Counted from the stretch's first letter, positions 47,201-57,049 are shown. The stretch is 64,000 bases of DNA from Bacillus sp. SM2101 (GCF_018588585.1 NZ_JAEUFG010000010.1:124001-188000); one strand, 5' to 3'. Made by a program: numbers and translations. Notes: generated from the sequence alone by a model not told the origin.

Positions 47201-47340
47201 TCGCTCATAATAAACAAGTATTCACTCAATATGAGACAGTGAAAGCGTTTTTCACAGCAATTTCTCACAAGAAATTTACGATGCATTCGATACAAGAGTG
47301 GCAAGAAAAATCTAAATTAACGCAGGAAGTGGTGATATAA
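44200..47340 (+). CDS. carB: Carbamoyl-phosphate synthase large subunit, arginine-type
   Basis: CarB (1046 residues) uses two ATPs to make carbamoyl phosphate from bicarbonate and ammonia. The internal duplication is visible: [19 protein letters not shown] near residue 10 and [19 protein letters not shown] near 560, each followed by a NNNP motif ([21 protein letters not shown]) and an ATP-grasp domain. The C-terminal allosteric domain is shorter and less conserved. ATG at 44200 overlaps carA by 8 bp with GGGGTGAG upstream. Its stop overlaps the argF start. Confidence 0.95.
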   Translation: MPKDTTIQSILVIGSGPIIIGQAAEFDYSGTQGCKALKEEGYRVILINNNPATIMTDDLYADVVYFEPLTVDCVTKIIAKERPDGLLATLGGQTGLNLAFSLYEEGALEKYSVRLLGTSIESIKKGEDREEFRELMKKLDEPVPESEIVTTLEGALGFATKVDFPIIIRPAYTLGGTGGGIAYNEEQFKSFVTNGLLASPISQCLIEKSVAGFKEIEYEVMRDSTGTCITICNMENIDPVGIHTGDSIVVAPSQTISDNEYQLLRTASIKIISALGIIGGCNIQFALDPYSKQYYLIEVNPRVSRSSALASKATGYPIAKIAAKLAVGYSLAELTNPVTGYTFASFEPSLDYTVVKIPRWPFDKFPAADRTLGTQMKATGEVMALDRNIERAIQKAIQSLELESIGLLLKELCEFATESLLKLLKEADDRRLFVILELLRREISVDVIFEHTKINYFFLHIFSQLIDFEQKIKQLSLNSVTKEEMQQMKEKGFSDEYIALLWNVNELDVRSKRKALGIVPSYKIVDTCAAEFKTKTAYYYSSYFGENELAASSKEKVLIIGSGPIRIGQGIEFDYSSVHACFALQQEGYETILINNNPETVSTDYETADRLYFEPLIFEDVLNVIEAEGVEKVIVQFGGQTAINLVQKLENYGVEIVGTSHHSVNLLEDRGLFYKLLSEIDVPHVPGKIALNEYDILEKAREMGYPILLRPSYVIGGKGMVTYSSEQELKKYMNKQTQRMYPVLIDAFIPDKEVEIDVLSDGKNIVIPTIIEHIERAGVHSGDSYAVLPAYSLTEEERDKIVAYTERIAQKLSFTGVMNIQFVINKGDVFVLEVNPRASRTVPIVSKVTNIPIIQIATKLLLGKYTLDQLYGNKGLLENQPYYTVKSPVFSINKLNGVDPTVGPEMKATGEGISIALTINEALAKTFHSYLQSNEGSNEIFIDLDDEQDELKDTLYHEIEAAGLIAVEDVNIDVWLKKKEALAVISINEGKKALTNRIKSIAHNKQVFTQYETVKAFFTAISHKKFTMHSIQEWQEKSKLTQEVVI

Positions 47341-48299
47341 TGGCAGCTCTACCAAAAGTGAAGACCAATATTCAATTAAAGGGTATGGATTTGCTGACAC
47401 TAAGTGAATTGAATATCGACGAAATCATGTATTTATTAAACACTGCATTATATTTGAAGAAGGCAAGTAAAAGCGGAAAGCATAGTAAGGTACTAGATGG
47501 TCAAACATTAGCTATGATATTTGACAAGCCTTCAACACGAACGCGTGTGTCGTTTGAAGTAGGGATGACGCAATTAGGTGGTCACGCGCTATTTTTGAAT
47601 AGTAATGATTTACAATTAGGTAGAGGAGAAACAATAGCAGATACCGCAAAAGTATTATCACAATATGCAGATGCCATTATGATTAGAACGTTTGCTCATA
47701 GCACAGTTGAAGAATTAGCGTTACATGCTAAAATTCCTGTCATTAATGGTCTTACAGATCAATTTCACCCATGTCAAGCATTAGCTGACTTATTAACAAT
47801 CTATGAAACGAACAAAACTTTTGAAGGTGTTAAACTAGTTTACGTTGGAGACGGGAATAATGTGGCCCATTCATTAATGATAGCATCGGCTAAAGTAGGT
47901 TTAGATTGTTTCATAGCTTGCCCTAAAGGATATGAACCTGATAGTGAAATTTTTAAACTAGCTTCTCAATTTGCTAAAGAAAGCGGGGCTTCGATTGACA
48001 TTTCTCATGATCCATATCATGCTATAGAAATGGCTGATTTTGTTTACACTGATGTGTGGGCAAGTATGGGCCAAGAAAAGGAGCAGGCAGAGCGGTTACA
48101 AGTGTTTCAACAATTTCAGGTGAATGAAAATTTAATCAAGAAAGCTAAGTCTAACTTTAAATTTTTACATTGTCTACCTGCACATAGAGGTGAAGAAGTT
48201 ACTGCTGAAATTATAGATGGCAATCACTCTGTAGTATTTGAACAGGCTGCGAATCGTTTACACGTTCAAAAAGCATTATTGCAAGAGATACTCAGTTAG
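47340..48299 (+). CDS. argF: Ornithine carbamoyltransferase
   Basis: ArgF makes citrulline from ornithine and carbamoyl phosphate. The 319-residue protein has the carbamoyl-phosphate motif [13 protein letters not shown], the ADLLTIYE ([12 protein letters not shown]) region and the ornithine-site [16 protein letters not shown] overlap with carB indicates coupling. It is the last gene of the arg operon, followed by a strong terminator. argG and argH are not in this window. Confidence 0.95.
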   Translation: MAALPKVKTNIQLKGMDLLTLSELNIDEIMYLLNTALYLKKASKSGKHSKVLDGQTLAMIFDKPSTRTRVSFEVGMTQLGGHALFLNSNDLQLGRGETIADTAKVLSQYADAIMIRTFAHSTVEELALHAKIPVINGLTDQFHPCQALADLLTIYETNKTFEGVKLVYVGDGNNVAHSLMIASAKVGLDCFIACPKGYEPDSEIFKLASQFAKESGASIDISHDPYHAIEMADFVYTDVWASMGQEKEQAERLQVFQQFQVNENLIKKAKSNFKFLHCLPAHRGEEVTAEIIDGNHSVVFEQAANRLHVQKALLQEILS

Positions 48300-48322
48300 T
48301 TAGTTAACATAAACATCGTAGT

Positions 48323-48361
48323 AAAAAACTCCCTTTTATAAATTTATAAAGGGAGTTTTTC
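48323..48361. terminator. Terminator between argF and uppP
   Basis: AAAAACTCCCTTT and AAAGGGAGTTTTT form a long stem flanked by A- and T-runs, usable by both convergent genes. Confidence 0.88.
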
Positions 48362-48402
48362 TTTACACTCTTTATTGTTAGTTATAATTTCAGCGTGTGA
48401 GC

Positions 48403-49230
48403 CTAAAATAACGCATAAATTGTTACGAGCGTTCCTACGATAAAGCAATATATTGCAAAATATTTCAAGTTTCCTCTTGCCATGATGCCCATAAACCACT
48501 TTAAAGAAAAGTAAGAAGCAAATAGTGAAGCAAAGAAGGCAACTGTATATGGTATGGCTAATGTTTTTAAATTCTCGTCAGTTAAAATATCTGTAAAGCC
48601 TAATACCATCCCACCTGCACTGACTGGAATATATAATAAGAAAGAAAAACGTAACGCAGTTTCTTGCTTCATGCCGAGTAACATAGCAGCAACAATCGTT
48701 GCTCCAGATCGGCTAATTCCAGGAATGAGTGCAACAGCTTGGGCAAACCCTACAATAATGGAATCTCTAAGTGTAAGCTCAGCATCATTTTTTCTCCCGC
48801 GTAAATTACGAATCGCCCATAGTGCGATACCAGTAATTAATAAAGCAATTCCAAGAACATAAATTTTCTTCAAATGATAAGAAATGAAATCATCAAATAA
48901 TACACCAATGACTCCAGCAGGAATTGTTCCGATAATTAAATAAATGATAAAACGAAAATCTGATTTTGCACTTTCATCTTTTTTTATAACATATGCAATG
49001 CCATTAGTTGTTAAACGAATCAAATCTTCTCTATAGATGAGTAGGACTGCGATAAGAGATGCTGTATTGACAAGTAATGCGAATGACATATCTTCAGTTT
49101 TTATTCCAAAAATAGTCTCTGCTAAAAATAAATGGCCGCTTGATGAAATAGGAATTGGTTCTGTGAACCCTTGGAATATTCCTAACAATAAATATTTAAG
49201 TAAGAGAAATATTTTTTCAAATGAATCCAC
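48403..49230 (-). CDS. uppP: Undecaprenyl-diphosphate phosphatase (BacA/UppP family)
   Basis: A 275-residue polytopic membrane protein that dephosphorylates undecaprenyl diphosphate to recycle the cell-wall lipid carrier; family members also give bacitracin tolerance. The two signature motifs are present: [16 protein letters not shown] (near residue 20; a variant of the usual E-F-L-P-V-S-S) and [15 protein letters not shown] (near 165). About eight transmembrane stretches. Start GTG at 49230 with GGAGG 9 nt upstream. It interrupts an otherwise Bacillus-like arg-to-yjzC order on the opposite strand. Confidence 0.9.
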   Translation of the reverse strand: MDSFEKIFLLLKYLLLGIFQGFTEPIPISSSGHLFLAETIFGIKTEDMSFALLVNTASLIAVLLIYREDLIRLTTNGIAYVIKKDESAKSDFRFIIYLIIGTIPAGVIGVLFDDFISYHLKKIYVLGIALLITGIALWAIRNLRGRKNDAELTLRDSIIVGFAQAVALIPGISRSGATIVAAMLLGMKQETALRFSFLLYIPVSAGGMVLGFTDILTDENLKTLAIPYTVAFFASLFASYFSLKWFMGIMARGNLKYFAIYCFIVGTLVTIYALF

Positions 49231-49683
49231 GTATAAAATCCTCCAATATTGATGCTACTATTTATTCATTTAACTATACTTTCTGTATGGCTGTAAAGAG
49301 TTAATTTCTATGTAAAGGCTGTTCTTACAAAGATTGTTGTTTTAATGAGCTGCTTTCGTTTTACATAGTAATTATTTTCTTATATAGCCAATAAACGCTT
49401 TGTAAATTAGCTTTCATAGCATTTTTTCAGAAAATGATGCACATACTGTCTAATTTTTAGTTTCAAGAGAAGGTCTTGTGTAAATTAAAAAGCTCGTCAC
49501 ATAAAAGATGTATTCACATGAAATAAGAAATATTCTTTTAAAATGATATGTAGAAAACATGAAATTGTAGTTAAAAGGAAATAGTAATACTGCATGTGGA
49601 AAAGAGTGTGAATGAGAAAAAAGGAACTTTCCAAAGTCTTTTCATGCTCTTGCTGAGATAAATTGTTTTAAGGAGTGAGAAAG
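49231..49683. other. Intergenic region between uppP and yjzC
   Basis: No gene. A fragment at 49318-49352 (GGCTGTTCTTACAAAGATTG) resembles the tail end of the interspersed repeat read on the complement, but no matching second end is clear. Confidence 0.45.
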
Positions 49684-49863
49684 ATGGGACAAAGTCATCG
49701 CTTTAGATCAGGGCAAAGAGCTCCGAATAATGGAGAATACGTTGAAGTAGGGGAGACAGGGGATAATGTGAAAAATCCAAAGAAGATTAGATTAAAAGCA
49801 GGAGATCCATTCCCAGAAACATCAAATCATAATAGACATTGGACATACAAAAGAAAACCTTAA
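49684..49863 (+). CDS. yjzC: YjzC-like small protein
   Basis: A 59-residue basic, proline-rich protein beginning GQSHRFRSGQRAPNNGEYVE, matching the conserved YjzC family of bacilli. Function unknown. ATG at 49684 is preceded by AAGGAGTG; a GTG three codons earlier lies in the ribosome site and was rejected. Same neighbourhood (between argF and yjzD) as in Bacillus subtilis. Confidence 0.85.
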   Translation: MGQSHRFRSGQRAPNNGEYVEVGETGDNVKNPKKIRLKAGDPFPETSNHNRHWTYKRKP

Positions 49864-49915
49864 ATACTGATAAAATCCGAAGGTTCTATTCGTAAATTAA
49901 TCATGTAAAGTAAGC

Positions 49916-49944
49916 TGGGGCTTTGTCCGAGCCCCAAAATTTTA
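49916..49944 (+). terminator. Terminator after yjzC
   Basis: TGGGGCT and AGCCCCA form a 7-bp GC-rich stem around a 7-base loop, followed by AAAATTTTAA. The tail is weak. Confidence 0.6.
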
Positions 49945-50114
49945 AAAAAGTAAAAAATTCATCATATGTTAATACTTGTAGCAACAATCTGTACGAAAGA
50001 AACCAGTGTGAATATCATACTATCTCCTTTAACTAGACTACACAATCAACATTTGTAACGTCTATGTTAAAGGAGATTTTTTGCTATATACTTTTATTTC
50101 CACAAGAATCCATA

Positions 50115-50146
50115 TATAATATGATTAAAGGTCAAAAAAAGTCAAA
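50115..50146 (+). promoter_or_regulatory. CtsR operator downstream of clpB -10
   Basis: GGTCAAA-AAA-AGTCAAA at 50130-50146 is a full match to the CtsR heptamer direct repeat RGTCAAA-NAN-RGTCAAA. TATAAT at 50115-50120 lies just upstream, so the operator covers the start region and would block heat-inducible transcription until CtsR is inactivated. Confidence 0.88.
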
Positions 50147-50168
50147 CTACTTTTTTGGGGGGATTTGG

Positions 50169-52775
50169 ATGGAGCTAAATAATATGACGCAAAAGCTACA
50201 AGAGGCTGTTATGTCATCCCAAACATTAGCTATTAAAAACCATCATCAGGAGGTAGATGTTGTTCACCTATTGTATACACTTTTAAATGAAGAAGATGGG
50301 CTAGTAAAGACGATTTTTCAACACTTAGATATTAAAATCCAACTTATTAAACAGCAAGTAGAAGAACTGTTACATAAGAAACCTCAAATAATTGGAGCAG
50401 GGGTTGAGGCTGGTAAAGTATATATAACTCACCAGTTACAACAGCTTTTTATATATGCAAAAGAGGAAGCTGATTTTTTTAAAGATGAATATATTTCTAT
50501 TGAACATCTGTTATTAGCTATCGTAAACAAAAAGGCATCATCAGAAATGAAGGATCTGTTCATACAACACCGTGTTACTCGAGATTCATTATTAAAGGTT
50601 TTAGCTGAGATAAGGGGGAACCAAAGAGTGACAAGTCAAAACCCAGAGGTTACTTATGAAGCTTTAAAAAAATATGGGCGTGATCTCGTTGCTGAAGTGC
50701 GCTTAGGGAAAGTTGATCCGGTAATTGGTCGTGATAGTGAAATTCGAAGAGTTATTAGAATTTTATCTAGAAAAACAAAGAATAATCCAGTCTTAATCGG
50801 AGAGCCAGGTGTTGGGAAAACAGCGATTGTTGAAGGTCTTGCGCAACGTATCGTTCGTAAAGATGTTCCAGAAGGTTTGAAGGATAAAACTATTTTTACA
50901 TTAGATATGAGCTCGCTTGTAGCAGGTGCAAAGTTTCGTGGAGAATTTGAAGAAAGATTAAAGGCTGTATTACAAGAAGTGAAAAAAAGCGATGGTAGGA
51001 TTCTGTTGTTTATAGATGAATTGCACACGATTGTTGGTGCAGGGAAAACAGAAGGGGCAATGGATGCAGGGAATATGCTTAAGCCGATGTTAGCTAGAGG
51101 TGAACTCCATTGTATTGGTGCTACAACGCTTGACGAGCATCGCCAGTATATTGAAAAAGACCCTGCGTTAGAGCGTCGTTTTCAGCAAGTACTTGTTAAT
51201 GAACCTACAGTAGAAGATACCATTTCCATATTAAGAGGATTGAAGGAACGTTTTGAGATTCATCATGGGGTGAATATTCATGATAGAGCAATTGTTGCTG
51301 CTGCAACATTATCTGATCGGTATATATCTGAACGCTTTTTACCAGATAAAGCAATTGATCTTATCGATGAAGCTTGTGCAAAAATAAGAACAGAAATTGA
51401 TTCTTTACCTGCTGAATTAGATGAAGTCACTCGAAGAATGATGCAACTTGAAATTGAAGAAGCCGCTTTAAGAAAAGAAACGGATATCGTTAGTAAAAAC
51501 CGCCTTGAGATTTTAGTAAAAGAGCTGTCAGATTTAAAAGAGAAAGCTGCAGCTATGAAAGGCAAGTGGCAACTTGAAAAAGAAGGGTTGCAAAATATTC
51601 AGTTGTTACGAGAACGAATTGAAAAAGCAAAAAGAGATCTTGAAGAAGCTGAAAATAATTATGATTTAAACAAAGCTGCAGAGCTACGACATGGACTAAT
51701 CCCACAATTAGAAAAGGAATATAAATTACTAGAGCAGCAGTTAAATGACCAACAACCAGAGAATCGTTTATTACGGGAAGAAGTAACAGAAGAAGAAATA
51801 GCAAATATTGTAGGCAAGTGGACGGGTATTCCAGTAACAAAGCTTGTTGAAGGTGAAAGGGAAAAGTTACTGAGACTTGCTGGCATATTAGGGAAAAGGG
51901 TCATTGGTCAGGATAAGGCAATTGAACTGGTTGCTGATGCAGTACTAAGGGCAAGAGCAGGAATAAAAGATCCAAATAAACCGATCGGCTCATTTATTTT
52001 TTTAGGTCCAACTGGCGTAGGAAAAACAGAGCTTGCAAAAGCATTGGCTGAAGCATTATTTGACAGTGAAGAACAGATGGTCAGAATTGATATGTCTGAG
52101 TATATGGAAAAGCATGCAATTTCGAGACTTATTGGTGCACCTCCAGGTTATGTTGGGTATGAAGAAGGGGGCCAATTAACTGAGGCGATTCGTAGGAAGC
52201 CTTATTCAGTAGTATTGTTAGATGAAATTGAAAAAGCACACCCAGAAGTATTCAATATATTGTTACAAATTTTAGATGACGGACGGATTACAGATTCACA
52301 AGGTCGAACAGTTGATTTTAAAAATACAATAATAATAATGACCTCAAATATAGGTTCACAGTTTCTGTTAGATGGGATGGATGAGATTGGGCAAATAAAC
52401 GATGTTATTGAAAATCAAGTTCTGGATCAACTAAAAGGACATTTCCGACCGGAATTTCTTAACCGAGTTGATGATATCATTTTGTTCAAACCACTTTCTC
52501 AAGCGTCTATCAATCGAATTGTTGAAAAACTGATTAACGAGCTGCAAGTTCGACTAAAAGAGAGGCACATATCAATTTCAGTTACAGCGGAAGCAAAACA
52601 GTATATAGGATTATCAGGCTTCGATCCAGTATACGGAGCGAGACCGTTAAAAAGGTTTATTCAGAAACATGTAGAAACACTAATGGCAAAAGAAATCATT
52701 GCCGGTCATATAAACGATCATGATCATGTGAAAATTGATGCAAAAAATGGACAAATCAACATCAGTAGTGAGTGA
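50169..52775 (+). CDS. clpB: ATP-dependent disaggregase ClpB
   Basis: ClpB, with DnaK, rescues aggregated proteins after heat stress. The 868-residue protein has a double Clp_N repeat (about 1-145), first AAA+ ([32 protein letters not shown]), the coiled-coil middle domain (about 400-520; ELEQ/EKEY-rich), and second AAA+ ([34 protein letters not shown]) with a C-terminal D2-small domain. An in-frame upstream start would overlap the promoter and CtsR site; ATG at 50169 follows GGGGGG and is chosen. No P-loop degradation partner motif (IGF/L) was sought in detail. Length fits ClpB, not ClpC. Confidence 0.93.
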   Translation: MELNNMTQKLQEAVMSSQTLAIKNHHQEVDVVHLLYTLLNEEDGLVKTIFQHLDIKIQLIKQQVEELLHKKPQIIGAGVEAGKVYITHQLQQLFIYAKEEADFFKDEYISIEHLLLAIVNKKASSEMKDLFIQHRVTRDSLLKVLAEIRGNQRVTSQNPEVTYEALKKYGRDLVAEVRLGKVDPVIGRDSEIRRVIRILSRKTKNNPVLIGEPGVGKTAIVEGLAQRIVRKDVPEGLKDKTIFTLDMSSLVAGAKFRGEFEERLKAVLQEVKKSDGRILLFIDELHTIVGAGKTEGAMDAGNMLKPMLARGELHCIGATTLDEHRQYIEKDPALERRFQQVLVNEPTVEDTISILRGLKERFEIHHGVNIHDRAIVAAATLSDRYISERFLPDKAIDLIDEACAKIRTEIDSLPAELDEVTRRMMQLEIEEAALRKETDIVSKNRLEILVKELSDLKEKAAAMKGKWQLEKEGLQNIQLLRERIEKAKRDLEEAENNYDLNKAAELRHGLIPQLEKEYKLLEQQLNDQQPENRLLREEVTEEEIANIVGKWTGIPVTKLVEGEREKLLRLAGILGKRVIGQDKAIELVADAVLRARAGIKDPNKPIGSFIFLGPTGVGKTELAKALAEALFDSEEQMVRIDMSEYMEKHAISRLIGAPPGYVGYEEGGQLTEAIRRKPYSVVLLDEIEKAHPEVFNILLQILDDGRITDSQGRTVDFKNTIIIMTSNIGSQFLLDGMDEIGQINDVIENQVLDQLKGHFRPEFLNRVDDIILFKPLSQASINRIVEKLINELQVRLKERHISISVTAEAKQYIGLSGFDPVYGARPLKRFIQKHVETLMAKEIIAGHINDHDHVKIDAKNGQINISSE

Positions 52776-52854
52776 GAATTTGTAAACGTATCTAAAATTA
52801 TTTATAGGTTAGTTAGATTTTGTAACTCATTTTTACCGAGTAAATTGATGGACA

Positions 52855-52960
52855 TATAGAAACACTGTTTTCATATTAAAACATAATCCAGAATACAAGG
52901 TTTCTTTTCTTCTATTTTTGCTAAAGTATGAACAAAAATTATGAAAAGAGCCTTTAGAAA
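52855..52960 (-). repeat. Short MITE-like repeat, copy E, with target duplication
   Basis: The element spans 52863-52952 (90 bp). It starts CACTGTTTTCAT and ends AATTATGAAAAGAGCC, i.e. both family ends around a shortened interior. Flanks TATAGAAA (52855-52862) and TTTAGAAA (52953-52960) agree at 7 of 8 positions. It lies just after clpB. Confidence 0.65.
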
Positions 52961-52970
52961 AGAAAAAAAT

Positions 52971-53004
52971 AAAAAAGACTTGGGTTAATCCCAAGCCTTT
53001 TTTA
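52971..53004. terminator. Bidirectional terminator between clpB and yjzD
   Basis: AAAAAAGACTTGGG and CCCAAGCCTTTTTT form a stem with one mismatch around TTAAT, flanked by A- and T-runs. Confidence 0.85.
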
Positions 53005-53008
53005 TTTA

Positions 53009-53098
53009 CTAAATAGGGCTGTTTTCGCATTAATTGTTGCTTTATGTTATAAGAGTTAAGCACGTATATAATTAACGTTCGAAAAAAGCCCTAAATAT
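53009..53098 (-). repeat. Short MITE-like repeat, copy F, with target duplication
   Basis: The element 53017-53090 (74 bp) starts GGCTGTTTTCGCATTAATTG and ends CGAAAAAAGCC. Flanking CTAAATAG (53009-53016) and CTAAATAT (53091-53098) agree at 7 of 8 positions. It corresponds to the tail half of the family plus a terminal inverted repeat. Confidence 0.7.
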
Positions 53099-53136
53099 TC
53101 AATCGATTCCGAAGTTTTTCACGAAATCGAATTTCT

Positions 53137-53319
53137 CTAATGGTTTTCAGTAGGCTCGATTGGAAGTGCTTCCCCAATGATATATACAAAAAGGGTAAAT
53201 GCAACAGCTAATACGGTACCTGTTGTAAAGCTATATACAGCACCAAGCATTGAGCTGCCTACATAAGTAGCCATATGTACTAATAAAAATGTCCAGAAAA
53301 AAGTCCAAAAATAACGCAA
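53137..53319 (-). CDS. yjzD: YjzD-like DUF2929 membrane protein
   Basis: A 60-residue protein with two transmembrane helices (FWTFFWTFLLVHMATYVGSS and a second hydrophobic stretch TGTVLAVAFTLFVYIIGEAL). It matches the YjzD/DUF2929 family of bacilli in length, sequence style and position. Function unknown. A longer frame begins at an ATG at 53343, but GGGGTG lies 7 nt before a TTG at 53319 and gives a better family-like start (RYFWTFFWTF). Convergent with clpB. Confidence 0.85.
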   Translation of the reverse strand: MRYFWTFFWTFLLVHMATYVGSSMLGAVYSFTTGTVLAVAFTLFVYIIGEALPIEPTENH

Positions 53320-53467
53320 TATTATCACCCCACTATTATGCATTTTAAGTTAATCATATCATAAATATTATATAGAATAAATAGATGTTACGACTTACAT
53401 TTTTGTAAATACAATCATACATTGTAAAGAATGAATAACAGCTTGATTAGTGTGAGGCGGGGGAGCT

Positions 53468-54205
53468 ATGGAAGAACTAAAACGCTTTCTACAATTAGAT
53501 AAAGAATGGAACGTTGTCCATATTCCATATAAACCGAATGGTTTTGGTGTATTTGTGATAGGTGATAAAAACCATTATGTAGATCAACAGACGAGTTTTT
53601 GGATGCAAAATATGGGTAGAAGTTTGTTATTAGATTCATTTTCTAACAATGGATATACGGTGTTTTATTCCAACTTATATAATGAACACTGGGGAAGTCC
53701 AAAAGCACTATTGTTAGCAAAAAGGTTGTATCACATAATTATGCGTAAAGAGATTTTAAATAAACGTATTCATGTTTTAGCAGAAGGGATGGGAGCTTTA
53801 GTAGCTTTGCAATTAATGGAGGATGATGCAGCTAAAATTCGTTCTACGGTTTTATTAAACCCATGTATTGATTTAATTGCACAGGCAAATGCGGAAAAAG
53901 ACAACAAATTTTTTTACAAACGTTTTTTAAAAGAATTTGCAGCAGCACATGATATTGATGATAAAAATGCAGAAGTTCATTTAATGAACCTTAAACAAGA
54001 GTATAAAAATAATAGTACAAATATTAAAATATGGCAGTCAGTAGACAACTATTATTATAATCCAATGATCCATAGTAGAAAGTATGAGAAATTAAGAAAA
54101 AGTATGAGTGCTCCAATTACACTTGCTTATCACTTACAAGAAAAGCGTAATAGCATTGCTCAATCTATCATACGGTTTTATAGAGAGAATGAAAAGGTTC
54201 TTTAA
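53468..54205 (+). CDS. yjaU: YjaU-like protein (alpha/beta-hydrolase-like)
   Basis: A 245-residue protein with segments suggesting an alpha/beta-hydrolase relic: GFGVFVIGDKNHYV, LAEGMGALVALQLM (nucleophile-elbow-like, but Glu-Gly-Met in place of G-x-S-x-G) and STVLLNPCIDLI. The nucleophile serine seems to be missing, so catalytic activity is doubtful. Position between yjzD and yjaV matches the Bacillus yjaU gene. Start ATG at 53468 follows a GGCGGGGGAG. Function unknown. Confidence 0.75.
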   Translation: MEELKRFLQLDKEWNVVHIPYKPNGFGVFVIGDKNHYVDQQTSFWMQNMGRSLLLDSFSNNGYTVFYSNLYNEHWGSPKALLLAKRLYHIIMRKEILNKRIHVLAEGMGALVALQLMEDDAAKIRSTVLLNPCIDLIAQANAEKDNKFFYKRFLKEFAAAHDIDDKNAEVHLMNLKQEYKNNSTNIKIWQSVDNYYYNPMIHSRKYEKLRKSMSAPITLAYHLQEKRNSIAQSIIRFYRENEKVL

Positions 54206-54583
54206 TACAGGAAACTTTATTGTTTCATGTAGGGGATGAGTTTTTTGATAGCTCAATAAATGTAAAATAGATAAAATGCCACGAACGCTAGATGTAAAAG
54301 TGCTATTATCTTATAACGAACACCAACAATCAATGCGAAAACAGCATTAACATAAGATTTGCTTAGAGTGGTTATTTAAATAAACTTCGCTGCTTCGTTT
54401 ATTAAGTTAAAATTGCAAAGTGGATTTATAAGTGGTTATTTTAAATAGAAGAAAAAAGGCAAGAAACATTTTTGTATAGACTATATAAACCTTTGTATGA
54501 AAAGGCTTTTTAACAATTGCGTAACAATTGATGCTGTTTAGTGAAATCAAATTAATGAGGAAATGGCAGGAGGAGGGGAAAGA
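54206..54583. other. Intergenic region between yjaU and yjaV
   Basis: No gene or promoter recognised. It contains a truncated repeat at 54275-54345. Confidence 0.5.
54275..54345 (+). repeat. Truncated MITE-like repeat (tail half)
   Basis: It includes GCCACGAACGCTAGATG, CTTATAACGAACACCAACA and the family tail CAATCAATGCGAAAACAGC. The head half is missing. Confidence 0.7.
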
Positions 54584-55501
54584 TTGGAGCAGGCGATGGT
54601 ATTTGGTACGATGGGTTTTGTTGGATACAATCTTAGTTGTTACCTTCTGGAAGAAGGGATGGAAGTATTTGGTGTAAGAAACCCTTTAATTGAAAAGCGT
54701 GATAAATTTATTGAACAAAAAATGTTGCACCTGGGTAGAAATGCTAATTTTCATTTACTTGAGCTTGAAGAGGGTTCACCTTTCATTCACAAGGGCGATA
54801 TCGACACAAGCTCCGCGATATATTATTGCTTGTTTGATCCTACGATTCATATAAAAAGTGAATTTTATCACCAAAAGTATATAGAGAAGTCACTCACTTT
54901 ATTAACGAAAGTAATTAATTTTTGTGCTCAGCGCAAATGTAAATTAATCCTCGTATCTACACTTGATATGTTTAATCGTAATGAGCAAGTAATTAATGAA
55001 GAAACAGAACCAACACCTAAATCATTGAACGGATTTTTACACCATCGAGAAGAAATATTAGTGATGAACAAAGAAAATGATCTAGAATTTCCATACATTA
55101 TTGTCCGTTTACCAACGCTATATGGACCGTGGCAACCTATGGAAATGGCGTTTCAGCATGGGATTGTAACTACTGATCTCCACTCTGATCACCCCATTAT
55201 AAACGAGGACACAAGTGATGTTTTATATATTCGTGATTTATTAAATAGTTTATATGTTCTTGGGTCAAATAATTTATCAAACGAAATCATACATTTTGCT
55301 AGTGGTAATGAAAGTGAATGGTTTAATGGTTATAAGTTAATTTATGAACAAGAATCATCTTTTAGAAATGAGTATAAATACCCAATCATAGATACGACAA
55401 AGGTAAGGAAATTATTGAATTTTTATCCACAAACAACAATAGATGAAGGAATTAAGAAGCAGATAGCACACACAAAAAAAATAATGAAACATTTGATTTA
55501 G
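54584..55501 (+). CDS. yjaV: YjaV-like NAD(P)-binding epimerase-fold protein
   Basis: A 305-residue extended SDR/epimerase-like protein. The dinucleotide-binding motif appears as FGTMGFVGYNLSCYLLE (G-x-x-G-x-x-G), with LILVSTLDMF and a RLPTLYGPWQPMEMAFQ segment typical of nucleotide-sugar epimerases. The Y-x-x-x-K catalytic motif is not clear. In Bacillus it lies between yjaU and med. ATG at 54563 is in the ribosome site area; GGAGGAGGGG precedes a TTG at 54584, chosen as start. Role unknown. Confidence 0.75.
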   Translation: MEQAMVFGTMGFVGYNLSCYLLEEGMEVFGVRNPLIEKRDKFIEQKMLHLGRNANFHLLELEEGSPFIHKGDIDTSSAIYYCLFDPTIHIKSEFYHQKYIEKSLTLLTKVINFCAQRKCKLILVSTLDMFNRNEQVINEETEPTPKSLNGFLHHREEILVMNKENDLEFPYIIVRLPTLYGPWQPMEMAFQHGIVTTDLHSDHPIINEDTSDVLYIRDLLNSLYVLGSNNLSNEIIHFASGNESEWFNGYKLIYEQESSFRNEYKYPIIDTTKVRKLLNFYPQTTIDEGIKKQIAHTKKIMKHLI

Positions 55502-55671
55502 TAATTGTAAAAAAATTCCCCTTTTACAAATGAGCAAACGTCAAGGTAAAATAAGAGTTAGCTATGATCAATTTTCATAGTAATCAAGTAAAATAAATTC
55601 AAGCTTTTATACTAGTTACATAGAAGTGAATAAATAGTACTACACCTATGTCGCTAAAGGAGTTGCTGTAA

Positions 55672-56631
55672 ATGCCTAAGCTGTTAACAGTAATCATTTT
55701 CCTTTATATTTTCATGATTGCAGGATGTGAGAATTCAGAGGGCAATAAAATCAACAATGTTGGTCTTCTCGTACCTGATACAGTTAATGATCAAGTATGG
55801 GGGACTAAGGGTTATAAAGGGATGTTAAAGATTCAGTCTAACTTTAATGTAGATGTTTTTTTAAAAGAAGGAATGAATAACGAAGCTGTTGTAAAGGTTG
55901 CAGTTGAGGACCTCAGTGCCAAAGGCGTAAATCTAATATTTGGTCATGGGAATGAATATGTGGAATACTTTAATAAAATAGCTCCTCAATACCCAAATAT
56001 ACATTTTATATATTTTAATGGTGATGCAGTTATTGAAAATATAACGAGCCTTAATTTTGAAGCAAATGCGATGGGTTTTTTTGGTGGTATGGTAGCTGGA
56101 AAAATGACTCAGTCCAATAAGGTTGGGGTTATAGCTGCGTTTGATTGGCAGCCAGAGGTAGATGGTTTTTTTGAAGGTGCACTATTTCAAACGAACGATG
56201 AAGTTGAGGTAAAAGTTGAATATGTGCAAAATTGGAATGATATTGACTTAGCATTACAAGTTGTCGATAGAATGATTAGTGAAGGTGTTGATGTTGTCTA
56301 TCCTGCTGGTGATGGGTTTAATGTTCCTGTTATTGAGAGGCTGAAAGAAAATGGCCTTTATGCAATTGGTTACGTATCAGATCAATCAGATTTAGGACAG
56401 GCAACGGTGTTAACGAGTACGGTTCAAAACGTTGATAAATTATATGAACTTGTTGCGGAAAGGTATAACAATGGAACGCTTGAATCAGGAAATTTATATT
56501 TCGATTTTCAGGATGAAGTTATTACCATGGGGGTTTTTAGCCCAAAGATAGATCAAGCTTATCAGAAAAAAATAAATAGCTACATTCAGATTTATAAAGA
56601 TACGGGGAAGCTACCTAATCAAATTGAATAA
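55672..56631 (+). CDS. med: Med-like BMP-family lipoprotein
   Basis: A 319-residue protein with a signal peptide ending in lipobox MIAGC, then a substrate-binding fold of the BMP/basic-membrane-lipoprotein type (INNVGLLVPDTVNDQVWGTKG, VIAAFDWQPEVDGFFEGA, GVDVVYPAGDGFNVPVIE). In Bacillus subtilis Med positively affects comK and competence. Alternatively it could bind a nucleoside as other BMP proteins do. The gene follows yjaV as in Bacillus; comZ, normally just downstream, was not found. Start ATG at 55672 has AAAGGAG further upstream. Confidence 0.85.
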   Translation: MPKLLTVIIFLYIFMIAGCENSEGNKINNVGLLVPDTVNDQVWGTKGYKGMLKIQSNFNVDVFLKEGMNNEAVVKVAVEDLSAKGVNLIFGHGNEYVEYFNKIAPQYPNIHFIYFNGDAVIENITSLNFEANAMGFFGGMVAGKMTQSNKVGVIAAFDWQPEVDGFFEGALFQTNDEVEVKVEYVQNWNDIDLALQVVDRMISEGVDVVYPAGDGFNVPVIERLKENGLYAIGYVSDQSDLGQATVLTSTVQNVDKLYELVAERYNNGTLESGNLYFDFQDEVITMGVFSPKIDQAYQKKINSYIQIYKDTGKLPNQIE

Positions 56632-56724
56632 TTAAAAGTGTAAATGTGAGAGTAAAACTGCTGGTGTTTTAGTAATAAGTAAATAGTCTCTTTCATGAAA
56701 GGCGGTAGCTTCGTAAGTCTTGAA

Positions 56725-57006
56725 TCATTTTTTTGATTTTTTAAAAAAGTTAAATAACGGAGTGAGCTCTTTCATCATTGGTTTAAGTTGATTATATGAG
56801 TTATAAATATCATTCAATTGTTCCATTATTTTCACATAGTCTATTTCATCATTTTGTTGTGGTGGTGTCTGATTGACACTTGGTTGTTGTTCTCCGAAAT
56901 TTTGAGTTTGTCTGTTTCTGTCTCTTGGTGGGCCGAATAAAGACCTTGAAAAAGGATCAACCGGTCTTGTTTCAGCACCCCTCGAATGTTGTTCTTCTTT
57001 TTCCAT
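56725..57006 (-). CDS. Small hydrophilic protein of unknown function (YppG-like tail?)
   Basis: A 93-residue protein rich in Gln, Pro, Arg and Asn up to about residue 60 (FSRSLFGPPRDRNRQTQN) and then an amphipathic C-terminal helix (IMEQLNDIYNSYNQLKPMMK) ending ELTPLFNFFKKSKK. The tail resembles those of small coat-associated YppG-type proteins of bacilli, a weak recall-based likeness. ATG at 57006 has GGGGTG at 6 nt; a longer start exists 6 codons up. It sits where comZ/yjzB would be, on the opposite strand. Confidence 0.55.
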   Translation of the reverse strand: MEKEEQHSRGAETRPVDPFSRSLFGPPRDRNRQTQNFGEQQPSVNQTPPQQNDEIDYVKIMEQLNDIYNSYNQLKPMMKELTPLFNFFKKSKK

Positions 57007-57049
57007 AGTATCACCCCACTTCATGTGCTTTAATACTCGTGGATCATTT

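Noticed and set aside
49878-50005. Another full MITE-like copy between yjzC and clpB
   Set aside because: Ends (TTCTATTCGTAAATTAATCA and AGCAACAATCTGTACGAAAG) look weakly like two head ends facing each other, but the interior holds a terminator and the match is too degenerate to annotate.
50064-50168. 35-codon N-terminal extension of ClpB
   Set aside because: It runs through the -10 element and CtsR operator; the ATG at 50169 has GGGGGG at proper spacing and matches the family N-terminus.
52781-52794. cre-like TGTAAACGTATCTA after clpB
   Set aside because: It is downstream of the stop codon with no promoter or gene it could regulate; a chance match.
55505-55529. Terminator after yjaV (TTGTAAAA/TTTTACAA)
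   Set aside because: Stem is AT-only with no U-tract behind it; too weak to call.
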